From Vicinamibacteria bacterium (lineage in GTDB: Bacteria > Acidobacteriota > Vicinamibacteria > Vicinamibacterales > 2-12-FULL-66-21): a stretch of 17,268 nucleotides of DNA. The translations under genes were made by a program, and so were the position numbers. Where the stretch lies: the NCBI GenBank assembly GCA_025937075.1, contig JAICSD010000028.1, positions 1 through 17,268 of the forward strand, read 5' to 3'. Below, one piece after another: positions 5,854 through 12,706 of the stretch (position 1 is the first letter of the stretch; the number at the start of each line of letters is the position of its first letter). The notes beneath the pieces were generated by a model that had not been told where the DNA came from, did not search any database, and saw only the letters and a list, made by a program, of their open reading frames with translations.

Positions 5854-8169
5854 GTGAGTAGCGTCCGCACCTTCGAAGGCCGCCCGAATCTGCCGCCCCG
5901 GCGCGTTCCCCCGGCTGCGCCGACCGCTGAGCGGCGGCCGTTCCGCGACAATCCGCGCCTCATCCTCGCCGGTATCGTCTTACTGCTCGTGAGCCTGATC
6001 GCGATGATCACGCTCGCGGATCGATCCACCCAGATCAATCCGGATTTCCTGACGGAAGTGGTCCTGTACGCGCTCTCGATCGCGGACGCGACGATGCTGC
6101 TCGCGCTCGCGTTCGTGCTGGCGCGAAATCTCGTCAAACTTGCCGTCGAGCGGCGGCGCGGCCTGCCGTTCTCGCGGTTTCGCCTGAAGCTGGTCGGCGC
6201 GCTGCTCGGCCTGACGATCGTTCCTTCGGTGCTCGTGCTGCTCGTGGGCAGCGAGCTGATTCGAAAGACGACCGATCGCTGGTTCAGTATTCCCGTCTCC
6301 GACGTCCTGACCTCGTCGAACGCGATTGCCGGCGCGTTCTATCGTGAGCGGGAAGCGGCGGTGGCCGGGCAGGCGGTGCGGCTGGCGAGCGCGCTGCCGC
6401 CGCGTGCGGTGGCGTCGGGAGACGTGAACGCGTTGAAGGCGGTCGCCGCGGCTCCCGTGACGGACGGCCGTATCGGGATGGTCGAGATTTACCGTCTCCA
6501 GCCGGGCACCGGCCCACGCCCCGACGTCGTACCGGTCTTCGCGCTGCAGTCGCCGACGCTTCCACCTGGCCACGTGCGGGCGTCGGCCGATCGCCTGGCC
6601 GCACGGGTCGTCGCGGGAAACGCCGATACGCGCGTCCACGAACCGCTCGAGGCGGGCGGCGAGCTCGTACGGGCCGCCGCGCTGGCCAGGGATCAATCCG
6701 GGGCGACGGTCGGCGTGGTCATCGCGAGCGATTTCCTGCCCGTGGATCTCGCGCGTCATGCGCACCGGATTGCGTCGGCGTTCGAGGACTACTCCCAGTT
6801 GCGCGTCCTGAAGCGTCCGCTGGAAGGCGTGTATCTGTCGCTCTTCCTCATGATGACGCTGCTGATCCTCGTGAGCGCCACCTGGCTGGGCCTGTATCTC
6901 GCCAAGCGGATCACGCGTCCCGTGCACATGCTCGCCGAGGGGGCGCGCGAGATCGGCGCCGGGCACCTCGATCATCGGATCGAGCCGGAGACGCGCGACG
7001 AGTTCGGGTCGCTCGTGGAAGCGTTCAATGCGATGGCAGGGGAGCTGGCGACGAGCCAGCGCCGCCTCGAACGCTCGCGAAAAGATCTGGAGCAGAAGAA
7101 CTCGGAGCTGGACGAGCGGCGCCGGTACATCGAGACGATCCTCCAGCGCATCGCCACGGGCGTCATTTCGATCGGCGCCGACGGCCGGGTCAGTACGATC
7201 AACGCGGCAGCGTGCCGGTTGCTCAGCGTCGACCAGGAAATCGTCGGCGCGCCGGTCGATCAGATGTTCGCTCGCGAGGATCTGCAACCCCTGGCGGCGC
7301 TCGTGGCGTCGGTCAGCTCGGGCGCGTCCAAACCCGCGGGTCAGGAGATCGCGCTGGCGCGCGACGGCCGCGAGGTTCATCTGGCCGCCGCCGCGACCGC
7401 ACTGCAGAGCGGCGGCGCACACGAAGGCACGGTGCTCGTGTTCGACGATGTGACGCCGCTGGTGAGGACGCAACGGGTCGCGGCATGGCGCGACGTGGCG
7501 CGCCGCCTCGCGCACGAGATCAAGAATCCGCTGACGCCCATTCAGCTGTGTGCCGAGCGCATGCGGCGGCACTTCGGGACGGCCCCCTCGCCCGTGAAGG
7601 ATCTCGTCGACGAGTGCACCGAGACGATCGTTGGAGAAGTCGAGTCGCTCAAGGCGCTGGTGGACGAGTTCGCACAGTTCGCGCGCATGCCGGCGCCGAA
7701 AGCCGTTCCAGCGAATCTGAATGCGGTGCTCACCGAAACGCTTGGACTCTACAACGGACTCTTCACGCACATCACGCTCGACCAGCGCTTCGGCCCGGGG
7801 CTTCCTCCGGTCCGTCTGGACGTCGAGCAGATCCGCCGCGTGGTGATCAACCTGGTCGACAATGCGATTGAGGCACTCGGGGGGATGCAGCCGGCTGCGC
7901 GTGCGGCCGACGCCGCACCCTGCATCACGATCGAGACGGTGCACGACGCGCGCAACGCCGTCGCCCGGGTCGTGATTGCGGACAACGGGCCTGGAGTTCC
8001 GGCGCCGGATCGCGAAAAGTTGTTCATGCCGTACTACTCGACGAAGGGGCGCGGCAGCGGGCTCGGCCTCGCGATCGTCCGGCGGATCGTCGCCGAGCAT
8101 GGGGGTTCCATCGAGGTTGGCGACAACGCGCCCCATGGCAGCCGCTTCGTCATCGAGCTGCCCTGCTGA
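5854..8169 (+). CDS. ntrY: NtrY-like membrane sensor histidine kinase
   Basis: Inner-membrane sensor kinase of 771 residues that autophosphorylates and passes phosphate to the adjacent NtrX-like regulator. Domains in order: basic proline-rich N-terminus (1-33); three hydrophobic segments at about 35-55, 68-93 and 112-135; an extracytoplasmic sensor region (136-325); a fourth membrane segment (326-350); HAMP (351-405); a short coiled coil (400-428); PAS (about 425-540); DHp with the H-box RRLAHEIKNPLTPIQL, phospho-acceptor His554; and HATPase with N-box VINLVDNAIEAL (664-675), G1 DNGPGVP (710-716) and G2 GRGSGLGLAI (732-741). Three N-terminal helices, then a sensor loop, then HAMP-PAS, is the NtrY pattern and differs from cytosolic NtrB. 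The start is GTG at 5854. The next gene begins 2 nt after its stop. The exact signal (nitrogen, oxygen/redox or envelope) cannot be read. Confidence 0.92.
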   Translation: MSSVRTFEGRPNLPPRRVPPAAPTAERRPFRDNPRLILAGIVLLLVSLIAMITLADRSTQINPDFLTEVVLYALSIADATMLLALAFVLARNLVKLAVERRRGLPFSRFRLKLVGALLGLTIVPSVLVLLVGSELIRKTTDRWFSIPVSDVLTSSNAIAGAFYREREAAVAGQAVRLASALPPRAVASGDVNALKAVAAAPVTDGRIGMVEIYRLQPGTGPRPDVVPVFALQSPTLPPGHVRASADRLAARVVAGNADTRVHEPLEAGGELVRAAALARDQSGATVGVVIASDFLPVDLARHAHRIASAFEDYSQLRVLKRPLEGVYLSLFLMMTLLILVSATWLGLYLAKRITRPVHMLAEGAREIGAGHLDHRIEPETRDEFGSLVEAFNAMAGELATSQRRLERSRKDLEQKNSELDERRRYIETILQRIATGVISIGADGRVSTINAAACRLLSVDQEIVGAPVDQMFAREDLQPLAALVASVSSGASKPAGQEIALARDGREVHLAAAATALQSGGAHEGTVLVFDDVTPLVRTQRVAAWRDVARRLAHEIKNPLTPIQLCAERMRRHFGTAPSPVKDLVDECTETIVGEVESLKALVDEFAQFARMPAPKAVPANLNAVLTETLGLYNGLFTHITLDQRFGPGLPPVRLDVEQIRRVVINLVDNAIEALGGMQPAARAADAAPCITIETVHDARNAVARVVIADNGPGVPAPDREKLFMPYYSTKGRGSGLGLAIVRRIVAEHGGSIEVGDNAPHGSRFVIELPC

Positions 8170-8171
8170 TC

Positions 8172-9548
8172 ATGAAGGCCAACATCCTCATCGTCGATGA
8201 CGAGGCTGGCGTGCGAGCGGCGCTGAGCGGCGTGCTGCGCGACGAGGGCTACACCGTGGACGCGGTGGATTCCGGCGAAGCCTGTCTCGACCGCGTCACC
8301 CGTGCGCCCTACGACGTCGTCGTTCTCGACATCTGGTTGCCCGGCATGGACGGCCTGACGACGCTCGCGCGGCTGCGTGAGCGGCGCGTCGACGCGCCGA
8401 TCGTCATGATCTCCGGACACGGCAACATCGAATCCGCCGTGCGCGCGATCAAGATGGGCGCGTTCGACTTCGTCGAGAAGCCGCTGTCGCTCGACAAGAC
8501 GGTGCTCGTCGTCTCCAACGCGCTGCGGCAGCATCAGCTCGAGGCGGAGAACCGCGCGCTGCGCGCCACGGTCGATCGCCGGCTCACGATGATCGGCGAG
8601 AGCTACGTGATGGGTCAGCTTCGCGAACAGATTGCGATGGCCGCCCCCACGAACGGGCGGGTGTTGATTTACGGCGAGAACGGCACGGGGAAGGAGCTGG
8701 TCGCGCGGACGATCCACACGCTCAGCCGGCGGCGTGCCGGTCCGTTCGTCGAGGTGAACTGCGCCGCCATTCCCGAGGAGCTGATCGAGAGCGAGCTGTT
8801 CGGGCACATGAAAGGGGCATTCACCGGGGCCACAGCGGATCGCCGCGGAAAATTCGAGATGGCGGACGGCGGGACGCTCTTTCTCGACGAGATCGGCGAC
8901 ATGAGCCTGAAGACGCAGGCGAAGGTGCTGCGCGCGCTCCAGGAGCAGGTCGTCGAGCCGGTGGGCGGGACGAGCAGCGTGAAGGTCGACGTCCGCGTGA
9001 TTGCCGCGACCAACAAGGATTTGCCCGCCGAGATTCGTACGGGCCGCTTCCGCGAGGACCTGTACTTCCGGCTGAACGTCATTCCGATCTTCGTGCCGCC
9101 CCTGCGCGATCGCGACGCCGACATTCCCCATCTCGCGGAACACTTCATGGCGGAATTCGCGCGCGAGTACGGACGGCGGCCGAAGCGTCTGGATCCGGGC
9201 GCCGCGAGCGGGCTTCGCAGCTACCGCTGGCCCGGAAACGTCCGCGAGCTCCGGAACACGATCGAGCGCCTCATGATCATGGTACCGGGCGACACGATCG
9301 CGCTCGGCGATCTGGCATTTCTCGACGGCGTTCCCGTTGCGGCGGACGATCAGCCCGCCGGCCCGCCGCTGCCGCTCCATGAAGCGCGCGAACGGTTCGA
9401 GCGCGACTACATCCTCCGCGCGCTGGCCGCGCAGAACGGGAATATCTCACGCACCGCCGACGCGCTCGGCGTCGAGCGAAGCAACCTGTACAGGAAGATG
9501 CGGGCCTTTGGGATTGCGCCCGTGCGTCGGGAGGAAGAGCCTGTCTAA
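8172..9548 (+). CDS. ntrX: NtrX-like sigma-54-dependent response regulator (receiver-AAA+-Fis HTH)
   Basis: Cytosolic enhancer-binding activator of 458 residues. The receiver (1-120) has Asp9/Asp10, phospho-acceptor Asp53 in VVVLDIWLPG, Ser81 and Lys103. The AAA+ domain (about 140-370) has Walker A GENGTGKE (168-175), the sigma-54 contact loop GAFTGA (215-220), Walker B GGTLFLDE (233-240) and RWPGNVREL (352-360). The C-terminal Fis-type HTH lies at 423-446. Asn instead of Ser in the Walker A loop is, to my knowledge, typical of NtrX, and with the adjacent NtrY-like kinase this favours NtrX over NtrC. The intact GAFTGA implies real sigma-54 activation, unlike some NtrX proteins. It is last in its operon. 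The stop TAA (9546-9548) is part of the first heptad unit of the repeat that follows. Confidence 0.93.
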   Translation: MKANILIVDDEAGVRAALSGVLRDEGYTVDAVDSGEACLDRVTRAPYDVVVLDIWLPGMDGLTTLARLRERRVDAPIVMISGHGNIESAVRAIKMGAFDFVEKPLSLDKTVLVVSNALRQHQLEAENRALRATVDRRLTMIGESYVMGQLREQIAMAAPTNGRVLIYGENGTGKELVARTIHTLSRRRAGPFVEVNCAAIPEELIESELFGHMKGAFTGATADRRGKFEMADGGTLFLDEIGDMSLKTQAKVLRALQEQVVEPVGGTSSVKVDVRVIAATNKDLPAEIRTGRFREDLYFRLNVIPIFVPPLRDRDADIPHLAEHFMAEFAREYGRRPKRLDPGAASGLRSYRWPGNVRELRNTIERLMIMVPGDTIALGDLAFLDGVPVAADDQPAGPPLPLHEARERFERDYILRALAAQNGNISRTADALGVERSNLYRKMRAFGIAPVRREEEPV

Positions 9549-9608
9549 CTCCCAATTCCCAACTCCTAATTCCCAATTCCCAAGTCCGACCACCAACAAC
9601 CGACAACC
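9546..9608. repeat. Nine-unit heptad tandem array between ntrX-like gene and ftcD
   Basis: Sixty-three bases divide exactly into nine 7-nt units ending in CC: TAACTCC, CAATTCC, CAACTCC, then TAATTCC onward, with the last three more divergent (GACCACC, AACAACC, GACAACC). The first unit carries the TAA stop of the ntrX-like gene. On the minus strand this reads as GGGAATT-type repeats with four G3 runs in the conserved part (loops 4, 11 and 4), a plausible quadruplex. The array occupies nearly the whole 66-bp space between two convergent genes, where no ordinary hairpin terminator is seen. It resembles the array at 1260-1319. Confidence 0.88.
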
Positions 9609-9614
9609 TCAGCG

Positions 9615-10511
9615 TCAGTCCCCCTTCAGCTTGTTCTCGAGGATTTGCTCGGGTCCGAATCGCTCGAGCTGAAGGTAGAACTCCGCGGCCGACACGAGCG
9701 CGGCGGACGGGACGAGTCCAACGATCTCGCTTTCGAGCACGCCGACGCCGTACCGCGCGGCTTCGCGCTTCACGGTCTCGAAGACCCGGAAGATGGGCGT
9801 CTTCTCGAAGTTCGTCAGGTTCATCGAGACCTGGACGATACTGCGGTCGTCCAGTGTGAACCCTGCCGCCTTGACGTAGCGGAAGCCGCCGCTGCTCTGG
9901 CGGATGGCCGCGGCAATCCTCTTCGCCACGTCGAGGCGATTGGTATCGAGATTGATGTTGTAGGCGATGAGCGGCATCCGCGCGCCGATCACCGACGCAC
10001 CCGCCGACGGGTGCGGATGATGGGGCCCGAAATCCGGCAGCCATCCCTCCGTTCGCATCTTCGTTTCGAGCCCCTCGAACTCGCCGCGCCGGATGTCCTC
10101 CAGATTCTTGCGCGCGGGGTTCGAGGATGCCTCTTCGTACAAGTAAATCGGCAGATCGAACCGTGCCGCGACGTCCTGCGCCACCTCGTTCGCGAGCGCG
10201 ACGCACGCGTCCATCGTGATCCCTTCGATGGGAACGAACGGGACCACATCCACGGCGCCGAGCCGTGGATGCTCTCCGGAGTGCCTGCGGAGATCGATGC
10301 CCTCAATCGCGCGCTCGAACAGCGCGAGGACCGCCTGCTTCAGCGGCGCACGATCGCCGACGAGCGTGAAGACGGAGCGGTTGTGCGAAGGATCCGACGA
10401 GTAGTCGAGGAGCCGCACGCCGGACACGGCGCGGATTGCGGCTGCAATGGAGTCGATCAGATCAGCACGCCGTCCTTCGCTGATGTTGGGAATGCATTCG
10501 ATGATCGCCAT
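9615..10511 (-). CDS. ftcD: Glutamate formimidoyltransferase (monofunctional)
   Basis: Transfers the formimino group from N-formimino-L-glutamate to tetrahydrofolate in histidine degradation, feeding one-carbon metabolism. The 298-residue product equals the transferase half of mammalian FTCD with no cyclodeaminase domain attached. Hallmarks are the start MAIIECIPNISEGRR, HNRSVFTLVG (43-52) and HSGEHPRLGAVDVVPF (77-92), where His81 corresponds to the known catalytic His82. Also present are YLYEEAS (123-129), GPHHPHPSAGASVIGAR (162-178) for folate binding, and LIAYNINL (181-188). ATG at 10511 fits the family start. It stands alone: no hut genes and no separate formimidoyl-THF cyclodeaminase (FchA) are next to it. 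It is convergent with the ntrX-like gene and divergent from the nine-gene run. Confidence 0.95.
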   Translation of the reverse strand: MAIIECIPNISEGRRADLIDSIAAAIRAVSGVRLLDYSSDPSHNRSVFTLVGDRAPLKQAVLALFERAIEGIDLRRHSGEHPRLGAVDVVPFVPIEGITMDACVALANEVAQDVAARFDLPIYLYEEASSNPARKNLEDIRRGEFEGLETKMRTEGWLPDFGPHHPHPSAGASVIGARMPLIAYNINLDTNRLDVAKRIAAAIRQSSGGFRYVKAAGFTLDDRSIVQVSMNLTNFEKTPIFRVFETVKREAARYGVGVLESEIVGLVPSAALVSAAEFYLQLERFGPEQILENKLKGD

Positions 10512-10533
10512 AGCGCGCTAAGACTAGCAGGCT

Positions 10534-10543
10534 TGTATATAAT
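10534..10543 (+). promoter_or_regulatory. Candidate -10 element of the nine-gene operon in the 46-bp ftcD divergent spacer
   Basis: The only A/T-rich patch in the spacer contains a perfect plus-strand TATAAT (10538-10543). Transcription would start near 10550, leaving only about 7-8 nt before the ATG at 10558, a near-leaderless mRNA, and no Shine-Dalgarno is present. No -35 match lies 16-18 nt upstream. On the minus strand TATACA (10534-10539) could serve ftcD with a leader of about 15-20 nt. Both are inferences from the hexamers alone. Confidence 0.45.
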
Positions 10544-10557
10544 CAACACACTCCTCC

Positions 10558-11373
10558 ATGCCCGATCCGGCGCGCCACGACGAGGATGCCACCGCGTCCG
10601 ACACAGGCCGCGACACGCAGATTGAAGAACTGCTGCTCGCCGGACTCGATCACTACTTCAGCGGACAGCATGAGCTTGCCATCAACGTCTGGACGCGTGT
10701 GCTGTTTCTCGATCGCAGCCATGCGCGCGCTCGGGCGTATATCGAGCGGGCGCGCAGCGCCGTCGCCGAGCGTCAGCGCGAAGGCGAGGAGCTGCTGCAG
10801 ACGGGTGCCGCGGCCTTCGCGCGCGGCGACGCCGTGCGGGCGCGCCGGCTGCTGACCTCGGCCGTCGAACGCGGTGCATCGCCCGACGAAGCGCTTGCGC
10901 TGCTCGATCGTCTCGATCGGCTGGCGCCGGCTCCAGCTATCGACGAGTCTCCGGCGCGCCGACCTCGCGGGCGGCGGCGGACGCGGACGACCGCGGACGC
11001 GTCTCCCGGCGGAACGCGCGCGCTGACACTGCTGCTCGTGCTCGCGATTGGGCTCGCGGGCGGCGTGCTGGCGATGGTCTACTGGAACACGAGTCAGGCG
11101 CCAGCGGCTGCTGCCGTCGCAGGCGCCGCCGCCAAGCCGCAGGAGGCGCCGCTGCCCGTGCCTGCCGCCGCCGATGTGGCGCTGTCCCGCGGCCGTAGCC
11201 TCTACGCGAAAGGACGTCTTCGCGAAGCGCTCGCCGTTCTCGACGACGTTCGTCCCGGCGATCCCCGTCGTCCGCAGGCGGACGAGCTCGAGATCGAAAT
11301 CCAGCATCGGCTTCTCCAGGCCGCTCGCCCGGCCGGTCCGCCTCAGGTCGCATCTCCCCCAATCACGCGATGA
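10558..11373 (+). CDS. TPR-repeat protein with one internal membrane helix; function unknown
   Basis: I do not recognise a specific family for this 271-residue protein. Helical hairpins resembling TPR units occupy 22-66 (LLLAGLDHYFSGQHELAINVW, extended to ARAYIERAR) and 74-122 (GAAAFARGDAVRARRLLTSAV region). A basic arginine-rich stretch (132-143) precedes a single membrane helix at about 154-175, followed by an Ala/Pro linker and a third TPR-like hairpin at 207-254. The positive-inside rule puts the N-terminal repeats in the cytoplasm and the C-terminal repeat outside. The gene opens the nine-gene run and overlaps the RDD gene by 4 nt, so the two products may work as a pair, perhaps as a membrane scaffold. 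The ATG at 10558 lacks a Shine-Dalgarno. Confidence 0.75.
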   Translation: MPDPARHDEDATASDTGRDTQIEELLLAGLDHYFSGQHELAINVWTRVLFLDRSHARARAYIERARSAVAERQREGEELLQTGAAAFARGDAVRARRLLTSAVERGASPDEALALLDRLDRLAPAPAIDESPARRPRGRRRTRTTADASPGGTRALTLLLVLAIGLAGGVLAMVYWNTSQAPAAAAVAGAAAKPQEAPLPVPAAADVALSRGRSLYAKGRLREALAVLDDVRPGDPRRPQADELEIEIQHRLLQAARPAGPPQVASPPITR

Positions 11374-12245
11374 GATGTCCGAAGTGCCAGTACATCAGTT
11401 TCGACAGCGGAGACCGCTGTCGCAATTGCGGGTACGACTTCTCGCTGAGCGACGCTCCGGAGACGCAGGATCTGCCAATCAAGGACGGAACCGAGCCGAT
11501 CGGGCCGCTCGCTGATTTCGCGCTGCAGACACGGCGCGACTCGCTGTCCGAGGACTTTTCTTCCGAGGACGGCAACACCCGTCTGCCGCTCTTTCAGGAT
11601 CCATCAGCATCGGATGCGCCCCTCGTCACGCCCAGCGCCACGCCTCGTGCGCCGCTCGCCGTGCGGCGAGCCACTGTGGCGCCCGCGAAGCCGAAGCCGC
11701 GCCGCGATGCGGCCGCGCAGCCGGCGGAGCCTCGATTGGCGCTGGAGACGGCGGAGATTCCCATCGTCCGCGAGCGTATGCCCGCGCCCGCCGTGCCGGG
11801 CCGCGCTAGCGACGCGGTGCTCGTCGCGCCGATCCTCTCCCGCCTGGGTGGGGGCGTGATCGATCTGTCCATCATCGGCGCGATTGATTTCGGCGTGCTC
11901 TATTTCACGCTCGAGATCTGCGGGCTGACGTTCGCGCAGATCACCGCGCTGCCGCTCGCGCCGCTGACCGCATTCCTGCTGCTTCTGAATGGCGGCTACC
12001 TCGCAACGTTCGTCGCCGCGGGCGGTCAGACGATTGGAAAGATGGCGACCGGCCTGCGCGTGATTCCTGGCGATCCGGGCGCGCGAGCGTCGGAGCGCGT
12101 CCCCTTCGGACACGCGATCGTTCGCGCGGCCGCCTACTTCATCTCGGCCCTTCCGGCGGGCCTCGGGTTCGCGCCCGCCCTCTTTGGTGCCGAGCGGCGT
12201 ACGCTGCACGATCGCCTCGCCGACACCCGCGTCGTCAAAGCGTGA
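11370..12245 (+). CDS. Zinc-ribbon-RDD family membrane protein
   Basis: This 291-residue protein has an N-terminal zinc ribbon with Cys at 3, 6, 17 and 20 (MRCPKCQ and CRNCGYDF) and a long Pro/Ala-rich, probably disordered linker (about 28-150). A C-terminal RDD domain follows from 155. The RDD signature residues are R158 and D165 in RLGGGVID, followed by GQTIGKMATGLRV (219-231) and LHDRLADTRVV (279-289). Three membrane segments are visible at about 163-183, 192-217 and 247-272. RDD proteins are poorly understood; some are linked to transport or Na+/H+ exchange. It overlaps the TPR gene by 4 nt (ATGA) and pgpA by 4 nt (GTGA), so it is translationally coupled on both sides. The fusion of zinc ribbon and RDD across a linker of about 120 residues is larger than the usual 150-170-residue RDD protein. 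Confidence 0.85.
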   Translation: MRCPKCQYISFDSGDRCRNCGYDFSLSDAPETQDLPIKDGTEPIGPLADFALQTRRDSLSEDFSSEDGNTRLPLFQDPSASDAPLVTPSATPRAPLAVRRATVAPAKPKPRRDAAAQPAEPRLALETAEIPIVRERMPAPAVPGRASDAVLVAPILSRLGGGVIDLSIIGAIDFGVLYFTLEICGLTFAQITALPLAPLTAFLLLLNGGYLATFVAAGGQTIGKMATGLRVIPGDPGARASERVPFGHAIVRAAAYFISALPAGLGFAPALFGAERRTLHDRLADTRVVKA

Positions 12246-12706
12246 CCCGCCTCGCCGTTTTCGTGGCCACCGCCGCCTACTGCGGCTATGCGCCTGTTGC
12301 GCCAGGGACGTTTGGATCCGCGGCCGGTCTCGTCGTGTACCTGCTGGTGTGGTACACGAAATCGCGCGTCGTGGAGGCGGCGCTCATCGCGGTGATCTTC
12401 GTCATCGGCGTCTGGTCCGCAACGCACGCGGAGCGGTTTTTCGGAGGCATCGATCCGGGACCCGTCGTGATCGACGAAGTGCTCGGCATGCTCGTGACGC
12501 TCGCGTTCATTCCCGTCGGCTTCTCTGGAGCGATTGCCGGGTTCGTCATCTTTCGAATCTTCGACGTGCTGAAACCCTGGCCGGCGGACCGGCTCGAGCA
12601 CCTGCACAGCGGCGCAGGCATCATTGCCGACGATGCGATGGCAGGCGTGTATTCGAATCTGTGTCTTCGTCTGCTGATCTGGCTCGCACCCTGCTTTGTT
12701 CACTGA
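12242..12706 (+). CDS. pgpA: Phosphatidylglycerophosphatase A
   Basis: Integral membrane phosphatase that removes phosphate from phosphatidylglycerophosphate to give phosphatidylglycerol, the last step of PG synthesis. The 154-residue protein shows the PgpA signatures APVAPGTFGSAAG (17-29), VVIDEVLGMLV (75-85), FRIFDVLKPWPADRLE (104-119) and the acidic metal site GIIADDAMAGVY (126-137). Hydrophobic segments lie at about 24-36, 43-59, 80-104 and 139-151. The GTG start at 12242 overlaps the RDD stop in a GTGA arrangement; the natural family start (short lead, then YCGYAPVAPGT) supports it. cinA begins directly after the TGA with no gap. Grouping with plsY and gpsA links it to phospholipid supply. 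Confidence 0.94.
   Translation: MTRLAVFVATAAYCGYAPVAPGTFGSAAGLVVYLLVWYTKSRVVEAALIAVIFVIGVWSATHAERFFGGIDPGPVVIDEVLGMLVTLAFIPVGFSGAIAGFVIFRIFDVLKPWPADRLEHLHSGAGIIADDAMAGVYSNLCLRLLIWLAPCFVH

Noticed and set aside
5832..5856. Possible sigma-54 promoter (GGCAC...TGC) before the ntrY-like gene
   Set aside because: The spacing between the GG and GC elements is too short for a -24/-12 promoter.
5980..8136. Long open frame (about 718 codons) on the minus strand opposite the ntrY-like gene
   Set aside because: Arg/His/Asp/Glu-rich composition without domains; it is the antisense frame produced by high G+C codon use of a well-supported gene.
8034..9380. Minus-strand open frame (448 codons) opposite the ntrX-like gene
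   Set aside because: No motif, and the opposite strand encodes a complete receiver-AAA+-Fis protein.
10511..10520. Perfect 10-bp palindrome TAGCGCGCTA at the ftcD start
   Set aside because: Short, overlaps the start codon, single copy noticed; expected by chance in G+C-rich DNA and no known operator.
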